From Elusimicrobiota bacterium (GTDB taxonomy: Bacteria; CG03; SLGR01; JAGXOG01): a DNA stretch of 21,367 bases. A program made the position numbers and the translations under genes. The notes below the pieces were generated by a model. The model was not told the DNA's origin and did no database searches. It saw only the letters and a list, made by a program, of their open reading frames with translations. This document shows, in pieces, positions 1-7,522 of the stretch. The first letter of the stretch is position 1; each line of letters starts with the position of its first letter. The stretch lies in NCBI GenBank assembly GCA_027858455.1, contig JAQICQ010000053.1, positions 1 through 21,367 of the forward strand, written 5' to 3'.

Positions 1-78
1 TTTAAGAAATGTTCCTTCGCCGTCGCGGTCTTCCCGTTTTTTTCTTCGGCTTTTGCCAGCCGTGTAAGGATTACCGAA
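1..78. repeat. Inverted-repeat copy of gene-internal sequence (probable fold-back artefact)
   Basis: Bases 1-78 are a perfect reverse complement of 1300-1377, which lie inside the first peptidase gene. The match starts at the first base of the window and breaks at base 79. A 78-base exact copy at the edge of an assembled sequence suggests a chimeric or fold-back read joined to the end rather than native DNA. Any promoter, leader or upstream gene read from this stretch would therefore be unreliable. Confidence 0.9.
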
Positions 79-82
79 GAAA

Positions 83-1624
83 ATGTTAAAAAAATTATAT
101 ACAAAATCAAAAACAATCATTGCCGCCGCCGCTGTCGCCGCATTTATTATAAGCATTAGTTATGCACAAACCTCATTAGAATCAATAAGGACCCTTGTCT
201 TCAGCTGGCGTATCAGAGAGGCCGGCAAAGCAATGGCGGAGATTAACAATATTCCTCCGGGCTTACGCGCCCTTTATGATTTTTACGACGGCAATTACAG
301 CGATGCATACGATAACTTTAAAAAATCGCCGGAAAGTTACCCCGAACTTTATCATATAGTTAAGGATTTAAAGTCCCTCCGTGAGAATTTTGAACTTACA
401 GAAAGTAAATATTTTAAAATTTACGCAACAGGCAAAGACCGGGTGCTTGCTCTCTATGCGGGGGATATACTTGATAAGGCAGCGGAAAATCTGGAGAAAT
501 ATTTCAATTATAAGCCTCAATATAAAAAAGTTATCCTTGAGATATATCCCGACAGGGAAAGTTTTCAGACCGCCTCCACCTTAACCGATAAGCATATGAA
601 AGCCTCCGGAGCTGTAGGTATATGCAAGTTTAACCGGCTGATGGTCTCTTCGCCGGCAGTCCTTAAATTTGGATACGGGTGGCCTAATACCATAACTCAC
701 GAATATGTTCATTATGTTATAGGCAAAATTACAGGCCTTATGAATATGCCTCTCTGGCTGAACGAGGGGCTGGCCAGACATCTGGAAGAAACATGGAAAA
801 AACCTGTAAGTTCTTTTACGCCGGACGAATTTAACCGCCTTTACTTAAACCGCGTCGATGATGGGTGGGTCCCTCTTGAAAAGATGAAATACGGTATGCC
901 TAATTTGGACGACCGCGACGAGGTTTCGCTTGCCTTTGCCCAGGTCCATTCCATGGCGGGCTATATGATCGATATTTACAGTTTTAAAACTATAAGCAAT
1001 CTCTTAAACGGTCTTTTGGATAAAAGCCCGGAGGAATCGTTTAAAGAGTTTTTAAAACTTTCGCAGGCAGAATTTTACAAAAACTGGCAGGAATATATCC
1101 GCAAAAAAGAAATTAACTATACACCGGGCGCAGCGCCGGCAAACTATGCTTTTAAAGACGATCCGGTCAGCGCTGTTTCCGAATGGGTTTCTCAAACCGC
1201 GGCAACCGATATCTATCTTGCCCGAAAGTTTATGGACCGCAAGAAGTACCGCCTGGCGGAAAAAAAATACCGCGATGCTTTAGCTAAAGACCCGGGAAAT
1301 TCGGTAATCCTTACACGGCTGGCAAAAGCCGAAGAAAAAAACGGGAAGACCGCGACGGCGAAGGAACATTTCTTAAAAGCCGCGCAAAATAATCCAAATT
1401 ATGCTCCGCCTTACAAATATCTGGGGATACTTTATTTTAACGGGGAGGATTATCTTGCCGCCGAGCGCTTTATGAAAAAATATATTTATATACAGCCCTT
1501 TGACCCGGAAGCCCATGAATATTTAAAAAATATATACGGCAGGATTGACAAGCCTGATGAGTTTGACATGGAAGATTTAAAAAGGCGGGAGATTAGAGCT
1601 CTGGAGATTATAAGTGAAAGTTAA
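83..1624 (+). CDS. Secreted HExxH metallopeptidase (peptidase MA-like) with C-terminal TPRs
   Basis: This is a probable exported zinc metallopeptidase of the peptidase MA-like (gluzincin) type. A signal peptide covers about residues 1-29: a KK-rich start, an Ala/Ile core and a cleavage-like SYAQ. The zinc motif HEYVH is at 206-210, and the third ligand is probably E228 in NEGLARHLEE, about 18 residues on. Residues 375-485 hold TPR-like helical pairs (for example YRLAEKKYRDALAKDPGN), a likely protein-binding tail. The substrate is unknown. The ATG at 83 was chosen because it opens directly into the signal peptide, but only four bases upstream are native-looking, so a longer N-terminus cannot be excluded. 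The gene overlaps the next by 11 bases. A second protein with the same motif ends the window. Confidence 0.8.
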   Translation: MLKKLYTKSKTIIAAAAVAAFIISISYAQTSLESIRTLVFSWRIREAGKAMAEINNIPPGLRALYDFYDGNYSDAYDNFKKSPESYPELYHIVKDLKSLRENFELTESKYFKIYATGKDRVLALYAGDILDKAAENLEKYFNYKPQYKKVILEIYPDRESFQTASTLTDKHMKASGAVGICKFNRLMVSSPAVLKFGYGWPNTITHEYVHYVIGKITGLMNMPLWLNEGLARHLEETWKKPVSSFTPDEFNRLYLNRVDDGWVPLEKMKYGMPNLDDRDEVSLAFAQVHSMAGYMIDIYSFKTISNLLNGLLDKSPEESFKEFLKLSQAEFYKNWQEYIRKKEINYTPGAAPANYAFKDDPVSAVSEWVSQTAATDIYLARKFMDRKKYRLAEKKYRDALAKDPGNSVILTRLAKAEEKNGKTATAKEHFLKAAQNNPNYAPPYKYLGILYFNGEDYLAAERFMKKYIYIQPFDPEAHEYLKNIYGRIDKPDEFDMEDLKRREIRALEIISES

Positions 1625-3683
1625 ATTAATAATTGGCAGAGATTACAGGAATCTTCAAATCGGGAAGGGGGCAGGAAAGAGAAAAAATAAAGTTAAAGAT
1701 TTTCTTCCTGACGGAATTGTTTCTGACAAAATTGTTTCCAACGAAACTCTTCCTGACGAAGTTTTTCCTGACAGAATAGATGAGGACAGTAAGTCGCCTG
1801 AGAGGATTATTCTTTTTGCCGCTTCGTCAGACGACATAGAAAGATTACCGGACAGATATATTAAACTGCCCTTAATAATTGTCTGGCAAGGCGAAGGTCT
1901 GCCGCCCGCCGCGGCTGCGGAGACCGCAGAGGATATAATATTTACAGATACTCCCCCGAAGGTGAGAATGAAACTAAAGAAGTATTTTCAAAAGAATTTC
2001 AAAAGAAAAAAATATTCCGGAGGGGCTGAAAGAACAGGGAATAATCCCCTTAGCGGACTTCCCGGTAACCGGCCAATAAATGAAAAACTTAAAGAGGCCG
2101 CCGGCGATCCGGGGAGGGCTGTCATATATGTGGACATAACAGATTTTAAACCGTACAACGAAGCCTATGGTTTTTCTGCCGGGGACAATGTCATACTTTC
2201 TGTTGCCGGGCTGTTAAGCGATGCCGCCGCAAAAAACGGGAAAAGCGGTACTTTTGTAGGCCATATAGGGGGCGATGATTTCATACTTACAGCCGACAGT
2301 AAATATGTAAAGAAAATATTTTCTTTTCTTGATGAGGGGTTTTTAAATATAAGAGATGGTTTTTACTCCGAAAAAGATCTTTCCAGAGACGGCATCGTAG
2401 CTTTTTCCAGAGATTCAAAAAGAGAAGAGTTCCCTCTTATGGGGCTTTGCAGCGCTGCATTTCTGCCTAATAAAGAAAAACTTCTGACTTCCGAAGGGAT
2501 ATCGGAATTTGCCACTCACCTGAAAGACTCGGCAAAAAGCCTGAGGGAAAAAGATAATATATTTGTAACCCCTGAAGATATAAATATACTGAGCAAACCG
2601 TTAAAAGAATATTGTCTTGATAAAAACATAGAACTTAACCGGAGGAGAGCGGTAATAGAAGCCATGGGAGAAAGCGGCCTTGCTCATTACGGACGGGTTA
2701 TGACCGGCCTTCTCGATAAGGGGCTCGATAAAGATTTTGACGACGATATTGATATGCTGATAAAAAAAAGCATCCTTTTTTCTTTGGGCCGGCTGCGCTA
2801 TAAACCGGCTGAAAATATAATAGTTAAATATACTGCTGACCCTAACCCCCATCTGCGCACAAGGGCGGTAGAAGCGCTCGGAAATATGGGGTATACCCGG
2901 CATATTGATATAATAGGGAAGTTAACGAAAGATAAAAATATATATACAGCGGTTATGGCTGTAAAAAGCTTAGGTAATATAGGTCATCCGGCGGGTTTAA
3001 AATATTTAAAAAAGATTAATTCTAATGCTCATAAATGGTTAAAGACCGAAACTGCTGTCAGCAGGGCAAGGCTCAGAGATAAAAAGTCATTAAAACTTCT
3101 AGAGAAATTTATGTCTGATTTTAATCCCGTTTACCGCAGGAAAGCCGCGCGCGCCATAAGTTTTTTAAGTGGTCCCCTTTCTTTAAAAACTCTTAAAAAA
3201 GCAATAGAAAAGGAAGGCGATTACAAGGTTAAAAAGGTTATGGCTGAATCCTTTAAGAGAGTTGCCGCATCGCTGAGCGAGAAAGATTTAGGAAGTATAA
3301 AAAACTTAATCTATCCGACATATAAAAATTTGCCGGATTCTTTAAAACATTATCTTTTGCCGGCTATGGGCAGGGTTAAAAACAAGAAACACTATAAAAT
3401 TCTTGTCCGTGCAGTAAACCGCGGAGACGCCAGCCAAAAGGTCGCCGCTTTAACGGGGTTAAGTAGCTTCGGTTCAAAAGAATGCGTTGAGATACTAAAA
3501 TCCGCTTACTCAGACAGCGACGCCCGCATCAGGGCGGCAGCGGTAAAAGCTTTTGGGGGGTTTAAAGATTCCCGCGCTCTTGAATTTCTGCGGCAGGCAT
3601 TAAAGGACAGGGATAAACAGGTCCGCATGGCGGCATCGTCTGCGGTATTAAAAATTATCAAAAAGAGAAAAACGGGGTCATGA
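1614..3683 (+). CDS. GGDEF-like domain protein with C-terminal HEAT repeats
   Basis: This is a probable cytoplasmic signalling or scaffold protein. Residues 144-225 resemble a GGDEF domain: NPLSGLPGNR at the start, VDITDFKPYNEAYGFSAGD in the nucleotide-binding part, and HIGGDDF at 217-223 where an active diguanylate cyclase has GG(D/E)EF. GGDDF-type domains are a known subgroup, and activity is uncertain. Residues 340-685 form HEAT-like repeats with R/A-rich helices such as NPHLRTRAVEALGNMG and DARIRAAAVKAFGGF. The N-terminal 120 residues look partly disordered and include five degenerate five-residue repeats at 31-55. No membrane segment or output EAL domain is visible. It overlaps its upstream neighbour by 11 bases and DUF4416 by 4, so it is probably co-transcribed with both. 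Its role may be to bind c-di-GMP or GTP and relay this through the HEAT scaffold (inference). Confidence 0.75.
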   Translation: MKVKLIIGRDYRNLQIGKGAGKRKNKVKDFLPDGIVSDKIVSNETLPDEVFPDRIDEDSKSPERIILFAASSDDIERLPDRYIKLPLIIVWQGEGLPPAAAAETAEDIIFTDTPPKVRMKLKKYFQKNFKRKKYSGGAERTGNNPLSGLPGNRPINEKLKEAAGDPGRAVIYVDITDFKPYNEAYGFSAGDNVILSVAGLLSDAAAKNGKSGTFVGHIGGDDFILTADSKYVKKIFSFLDEGFLNIRDGFYSEKDLSRDGIVAFSRDSKREEFPLMGLCSAAFLPNKEKLLTSEGISEFATHLKDSAKSLREKDNIFVTPEDINILSKPLKEYCLDKNIELNRRRAVIEAMGESGLAHYGRVMTGLLDKGLDKDFDDDIDMLIKKSILFSLGRLRYKPAENIIVKYTADPNPHLRTRAVEALGNMGYTRHIDIIGKLTKDKNIYTAVMAVKSLGNIGHPAGLKYLKKINSNAHKWLKTETAVSRARLRDKKSLKLLEKFMSDFNPVYRRKAARAISFLSGPLSLKTLKKAIEKEGDYKVKKVMAESFKRVAASLSEKDLGSIKNLIYPTYKNLPDSLKHYLLPAMGRVKNKKHYKILVRAVNRGDASQKVAALTGLSSFGSKECVEILKSAYSDSDARIRAAAVKAFGGFKDSRALEFLRQALKDRDKQVRMAASSAVLKIIKKRKTGS
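1704..1778 (+). repeat. Five degenerate 15-bp tandem units in the GGDEF-HEAT gene
   Basis: Five consecutive 15-base units each encode a (L/V/F)(P/S)(D/N)x(I/V/T) pentapeptide, for example LPDGI, VSDKI and FPDRI, at residues 31-55. The array stays in frame and lies in the poorly conserved N-terminal linker. It differs from the TCCGG-core repeats in pheA and hisC but has the same 15-base period as those in pheA. Confidence 0.75.
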
Positions 3684-4186
3684 TACCCGATAAAGCCAAA
3701 CTTATAATAGGATTGATATTTACCGCGGATTTCAATATTAAGGAGCTTGAAAAGAAATTAGAGAAGGGTTTCTCATCTGTAGATTACAGAAGCGCGCAGC
3801 TCGACTTTAATTATACTGATTACTATGCCCCGCAGATGGGCGATAATTTAAAACGGCAGTTTCTAAGTTTTAAGAAACTTATAGATCCGGCGGAATTGAC
3901 CTCAATAAAAAATAAGGCCATAGCTTTAGAAGAAAATTTTAAGAGAGCCGGACGCCGCGCGGTAAATATAGACCCGGGATATATTTTACCCTCCAAATTA
4001 GTTCTTGCTTCAACAAAAAATTTCTATCACCGCATCTATACCGGAGAAGGTATTTTCCAGGAGATAACATTGAATTACACGGGAGGGGGCTTCAGGGATT
4101 ATCCCTGGACTTTTCCTGATTACAGGACACTGGAATATAAAGAGATACTGACTGATATCAGAAAGATATACATGGTCCAAAGATGA
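3680..4186 (+). CDS. DUF4416 family protein
   Basis: A 168-residue protein matching the DUF4416 family along its whole length. Landmarks are KLIIGLIF near the start, FNYTDYYAPQMG and LKRQFLSFKKLIDP in the middle, NIDPGYILPSKLVLASTKN, and PWTFPDYRTLEY near the end. No function is established for the family; some databases label members GTP-binding, but I see no P-loop here. It has no signal peptide or membrane segment, so it is probably cytoplasmic. The ATG sits in an ATGA overlap with the upstream stop, and its own TGA overlaps the next ATG in the same way. It is therefore tightly coupled between the GGDEF-HEAT gene and the nucleotidyltransferase fusion. The family is confident, the role unknown. 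Confidence 0.85.
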   Translation: MIPDKAKLIIGLIFTADFNIKELEKKLEKGFSSVDYRSAQLDFNYTDYYAPQMGDNLKRQFLSFKKLIDPAELTSIKNKAIALEENFKRAGRRAVNIDPGYILPSKLVLASTKNFYHRIYTGEGIFQEITLNYTGGGFRDYPWTFPDYRTLEYKEILTDIRKIYMVQR

Positions 4187-6723
4187 TACTTCTAACCACT
4201 CATGCAGGTGCTGATTTTGACGCAGTGGCGTCGCTTCTGGCGGCATCCAAACTCTATCCGGGGGCAAAGATATATCTTCCCGGGTCACCGGAAAAAAAAG
4301 TCAGGGAGTATATTAACGAAATAGAGTTTCCTCTGAAGTTTTCCCGGTATAAGGATATCAAAGATATGGTATTTGAAAAGGCCGTTCTCGTAGATACCGG
4401 CGACTTTGACCGCATAGGCCGCGCCGCCGAACTTCTTTCGGAAAATACAGAAATTATCATATATGACCACCACCCACGCCCCAAAGAAAATGAAAAAGGA
4501 CGAAACGACAGCATAAAAATTCCCCCGACCATATCGGATATACATAAATTATGGGGCGCGACGGTAACGATACTTTTAGAGGAAATCAGGAAAAAAAACA
4601 TAAAGCTTACCCCGGAGGAGGCTTCGGTCTTAATAACCGGCATATATGAAGATACAGGATGTTTGGTCTATCCTATAACCACCCACCATGATACAGACGC
4701 TGTTTCCTGGCTCCTGGAGAATGGCGCGGATTTAAATACAGTATCTAAATACGCTGTCCATAATCTTAACGAAGAACAGATACACCTTTTAAACAGGCTT
4801 CTGAATAATAAGAGTTTTTTAAATATAGGAAGAAAAAAGATTGCTGTTACCTCTGATATTTTAGACGATTATGTTGAGGACCTGGCAGTGGTGGTGAAAA
4901 ATTTTATTGACATTGTCTCTCCGGACGCCCTCTTTGCAATATTTAAGATTAAAGAAAATACCCTCTGTATAGCCCGCTCCCGGACAGAGGATATAGATGT
5001 TTCGGTTATAATATCCGATTTGGGCGGTTCCGGCGGCCACCGAAGCGCGGCGACGGTCTCTTACGGTAAAGAGGCTGTTGCCGTTAAAGAACTGAAGATT
5101 AAAATAAGGGAAAGCATTTACAGAAATATCCGTAAAAATAAGTCAGCCGGGCTTTCAGGCGTGAGCTCAAAAATAATCCCCAGAAACGACACTGCCCGCA
5201 GGGCGTATCATACCTTAAACCATCTGAATTTAAAGTATGCTCCGGTAGGGGGAAAAGAAGGGTTTATAGACGGGCTGGTTTTAAGAGAAGAACTTCAAAA
5301 AGCAATAAAACACGGAATGGGAGCCCATAAAGTATCGGAATTTATTACGGAAAAAGTCTCTTTTGATTCTGTTTCCGAACAGCCTTTTGTGGAAGACCGG
5401 TTTCCTGCCCATACCGTAAAACCTGTCTTTAAAGACGCTATTAATAAATTTAACAATAATTTCTCTGATACCGGCAAAAGCAAAGAAATTATCAAAATAG
5501 CCTCTGAGACGGCCTCGGAAATGGGAGTGGAAGCATACTGCGTGGGAGGGATGGTCAGGGATATGCTTCTTGATATCAGGCATACCGACATTGATATAAT
5601 AGTTAAAAAAGACGCCGTTAAGTTTTCCCGCAAACTGGCGAAAACTTTAAACGGCAGCTATTATGTCCACGATAAATTTAAAACCGCTGTAGTAAATATC
5701 CCCGGAAGGGAGATAGATATAGCGACCTTAAGAAAAGAGTATTACGAGGTTCCCGCCGCTCTTCCCGAGGTCCGCTCGGGAACACTTAAACAGGACCTTG
5801 CCCGCCGGGATTTCAGCATTAATGCTATGGCAGTGCAGATATCGCCGAAAAAGGAATACGGACAGCTTATAGATTATTTTGGGGGGATTGAAGATATAAA
5901 AAAGAAAATCATACGGATACTTTATCCGTTAAGTTTTACGGAAGACCCCACCAGAATATTCAGGGCGGCAAGATTTGAAAAAAGGTTTGATTTTAAGATG
6001 ACCCGGGTCACTCTCCGCCAACTGAAAAAAACAGTAAATATGAATATAGAAGAGGTGCTTACCCCGGACAGAATAAAAGAGGAAATCTTTAAAATATTAA
6101 GTGAGTATAAAGCTGCTGAAATAATCAGACGCCTTGCTGAGCTGGGCGGGCTAAAATGCATAAACCAAAATATGAAAGTTTCAAATAAGGCATTAAGCAT
6201 AATAAAAACTTTTGACCGGCGGGCAGCATCTTTTAATGGCGAGTTAAAAAGCAAAGTTAAATTAAAAAAAACAAATATACTTTTACTGGCCTTTATCTCC
6301 GATTTAGGCAGGAAAGAGGGAGTCAGAATGCTTAAAATATTTAATTTCTCAAACCATATCAAAGAGGCCTTTAAAGATTTAAAGCATTATGAGTTTCGGT
6401 GCCGCGCTGTCCTGTCATGTGAACTTAGCGGAGCCAGGATATTTAAGGCAATAAATAAAATATCTCCTCTGACTGTATATTATATTTTGATAACTTCTGA
6501 TGATGCTATGGTAAAGAAAAATATCCGGAGGTATCTTGACGACATTAAAGATATTAAACCTGCCGTTTCCGGCTCGGATCTTATTGATATGGGTTATAAA
6601 CCGTCGCGCGAATTTTCAAGGATGCTCTATATCCTTAAAATCGCCAGGATTAACAAAATAGTAGATAGCCCCGAAACTGAAAAAAAGTTTATAACAGATC
6701 ATTTTAGAGATAATGTGTTATAA
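4183..6723 (+). CDS. DHH-DHHA1-CBS-tRNA nucleotidyltransferase fusion (CCA/A-adding enzyme type)
   Basis: An 846-residue fusion. Residues 1-320 are a DHH/DHHA1 phosphoesterase: HAGADFDA at 7-14, VDTGD at 70-74, DHH at 95-97, EDTG at 156-159 and GGSGGH at 281-286. Residues 330-400 look like one CBS domain. Residues 450-640 are a class II tRNA nucleotidyltransferase head and neck: CVGGMVRD, catalytic D469 and D471, LARRDFSINAMA at 539-550 and DPTRIFRAARF at 588-598, followed by a helical tail. Such fusions are known; most I recall have two CBS domains, and here the second seems missing or eroded. The enzyme should act on tRNA 3' ends in the cytoplasm, with the DHH part possibly hydrolysing short RNA or nucleotides. 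CCA- versus A-adding specificity cannot be settled by eye. It starts inside an ATGA overlap and is the last gene of its unit. Confidence 0.88.
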   Translation: MILLTTHAGADFDAVASLLAASKLYPGAKIYLPGSPEKKVREYINEIEFPLKFSRYKDIKDMVFEKAVLVDTGDFDRIGRAAELLSENTEIIIYDHHPRPKENEKGRNDSIKIPPTISDIHKLWGATVTILLEEIRKKNIKLTPEEASVLITGIYEDTGCLVYPITTHHDTDAVSWLLENGADLNTVSKYAVHNLNEEQIHLLNRLLNNKSFLNIGRKKIAVTSDILDDYVEDLAVVVKNFIDIVSPDALFAIFKIKENTLCIARSRTEDIDVSVIISDLGGSGGHRSAATVSYGKEAVAVKELKIKIRESIYRNIRKNKSAGLSGVSSKIIPRNDTARRAYHTLNHLNLKYAPVGGKEGFIDGLVLREELQKAIKHGMGAHKVSEFITEKVSFDSVSEQPFVEDRFPAHTVKPVFKDAINKFNNNFSDTGKSKEIIKIASETASEMGVEAYCVGGMVRDMLLDIRHTDIDIIVKKDAVKFSRKLAKTLNGSYYVHDKFKTAVVNIPGREIDIATLRKEYYEVPAALPEVRSGTLKQDLARRDFSINAMAVQISPKKEYGQLIDYFGGIEDIKKKIIRILYPLSFTEDPTRIFRAARFEKRFDFKMTRVTLRQLKKTVNMNIEEVLTPDRIKEEIFKILSEYKAAEIIRRLAELGGLKCINQNMKVSNKALSIIKTFDRRAASFNGELKSKVKLKKTNILLLAFISDLGRKEGVRMLKIFNFSNHIKEAFKDLKHYEFRCRAVLSCELSGARIFKAINKISPLTVYYILITSDDAMVKKNIRRYLDDIKDIKPAVSGSDLIDMGYKPSREFSRMLYILKIARINKIVDSPETEKKFITDHFRDNVL

Positions 6724-6768
6724 TTATTTTATTAAAACAGTGTCAAAATAGTGTCAGGACAAGAGTGG

Positions 6769-6782
6769 AATTGTTGACAATT
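6769..6782. promoter_or_regulatory. Inverted repeat over the -35 element, possible operator
   Basis: The sequence AATTGT-TG-ACAATT has perfect six-base arms with a two-base spacer. It overlaps the TTGACA box, a position where a dimeric regulator could bind. Two copies of AGTGTCA (6739-6745 and 6750-6756) lie just upstream, 11 bases apart. Nothing identifies a cognate regulator. Confidence 0.35.
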
Positions 6783-6802
6783 ACCTAAAAAATCAGTAAA
6801 TT
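6774..6802 (+). promoter_or_regulatory. Promoter-like -35/-10 before the site-2 protease operon
   Basis: A perfect TTGACA (6774-6779) is followed, after exactly 17 bases, by TAAATT (6797-6802), which matches four of six -10 consensus positions. It lies in the 127-base gap between the two gene units and points at the downstream operon. The rest of the gap is AT-rich, with no terminator-like hairpin. AGGA at 6841-6844 gives a ribosome binding site six bases before the ATG at 6851. Confidence 0.55.
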
Positions 6803-6850
6803 TTGCTTAATGGTTTTGTAAACTAACTCATGTAAAATAAAGGATAAAAA

Positions 6851-7522
6851 ATGCATAGCTTTATATACAATAACATATTAGGTCCGTTTAGAATTGCTCC
6901 GTGGCCTTTGCTGCTCGTGGTGTTTTTTTTCTCCGTAGTCATACACGAAGTGGCTCACGGAATAATGGCTTCGCACTGCGGTGACGATACGGCAAAGCTT
7001 ATGGGCAGGATAACTTTAAATCCCATACCTCATATTGACCCGATAGGCACGATACTTGTTCCTATTCTATTAATATTGTTTAAAGCGCCCTTTGTAGTAG
7101 GGTGGGCCAAACCGGTCCCCATAAACCCCTATAATTTTAATAACTACAAGGAAGGAACTCTTAAGGTCAGCTCGGCCGGGGTACTTACTAATTTTGCTTT
7201 TGCAATTGTTCTTGCTGCCGTTGTCTGGGTCATGCATCTTACAGGACTCGATGTCGGCAGAATGGGATTTTATACAGCCGCAGTTCTTTCGGCGGGGGTA
7301 GCAATAAATGTAGTATTGGGCCTGTTTAATCTTATACCCATACCGCCTCTTGACGGGTCGAGAATAGTCAGCGTGCTTTTGCCTCCGGAACTTTCAGAGA
7401 AATACGACAGGATGGGGCGTTACGGATTTATAATTTTAATCCTTCTTTTAAATTTTATATTTCCTGTTCTTATAGGGATTGCAAATATATTTTACAATAT
7501 ATTGTTTTGGGGGATTACTTAA
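6851..7522 (+). CDS. Site-2 protease family membrane zinc peptidase (M50)
   Basis: A 223-residue intramembrane zinc protease of the site-2 protease (M50) class, short form without a PDZ domain. Residues 20-40 are a hydrophobic helix carrying HEVAH at 32-36 (zinc ligands and catalytic Glu). NLIPIPPLDG at 160-169 supplies the distal Asp ligand, and SSAGVLTNFAFA at 107-118 is the conserved central segment. Four to five further hydrophobic stretches predict a polytopic inner-membrane protein. Short M50 proteins like this are common next to trpS and scpAB, but their substrates are usually unknown. It starts a new unit after the promoter-like element, with AGGA six bases before the ATG, and its TAA directly abuts the trpS ATG. 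Confidence 0.88.
   Translation: MHSFIYNNILGPFRIAPWPLLLVVFFFSVVIHEVAHGIMASHCGDDTAKLMGRITLNPIPHIDPIGTILVPILLILFKAPFVVGWAKPVPINPYNFNNYKEGTLKVSSAGVLTNFAFAIVLAAVVWVMHLTGLDVGRMGFYTAAVLSAGVAINVVLGLFNLIPIPPLDGSRIVSVLLPPELSEKYDRMGRYGFIILILLLNFIFPVLIGIANIFYNILFWGIT

Noticed and set aside
1..82. End of an upstream gene or a signal peptide-like reading in the first bases
   Set aside because: The stretch is an exact reverse complement of 1300-1377, so its open frame and hydrophobic look only mirror the antisense of the first gene.
4010..6362. Minus-strand open frames opposite DUF4416 and the nucleotidyltransferase fusion
   Set aside because: They lie opposite strongly conserved genes, have no recognisable motif and low-complexity Phe/Ser-rich translations typical of antisense shadows.
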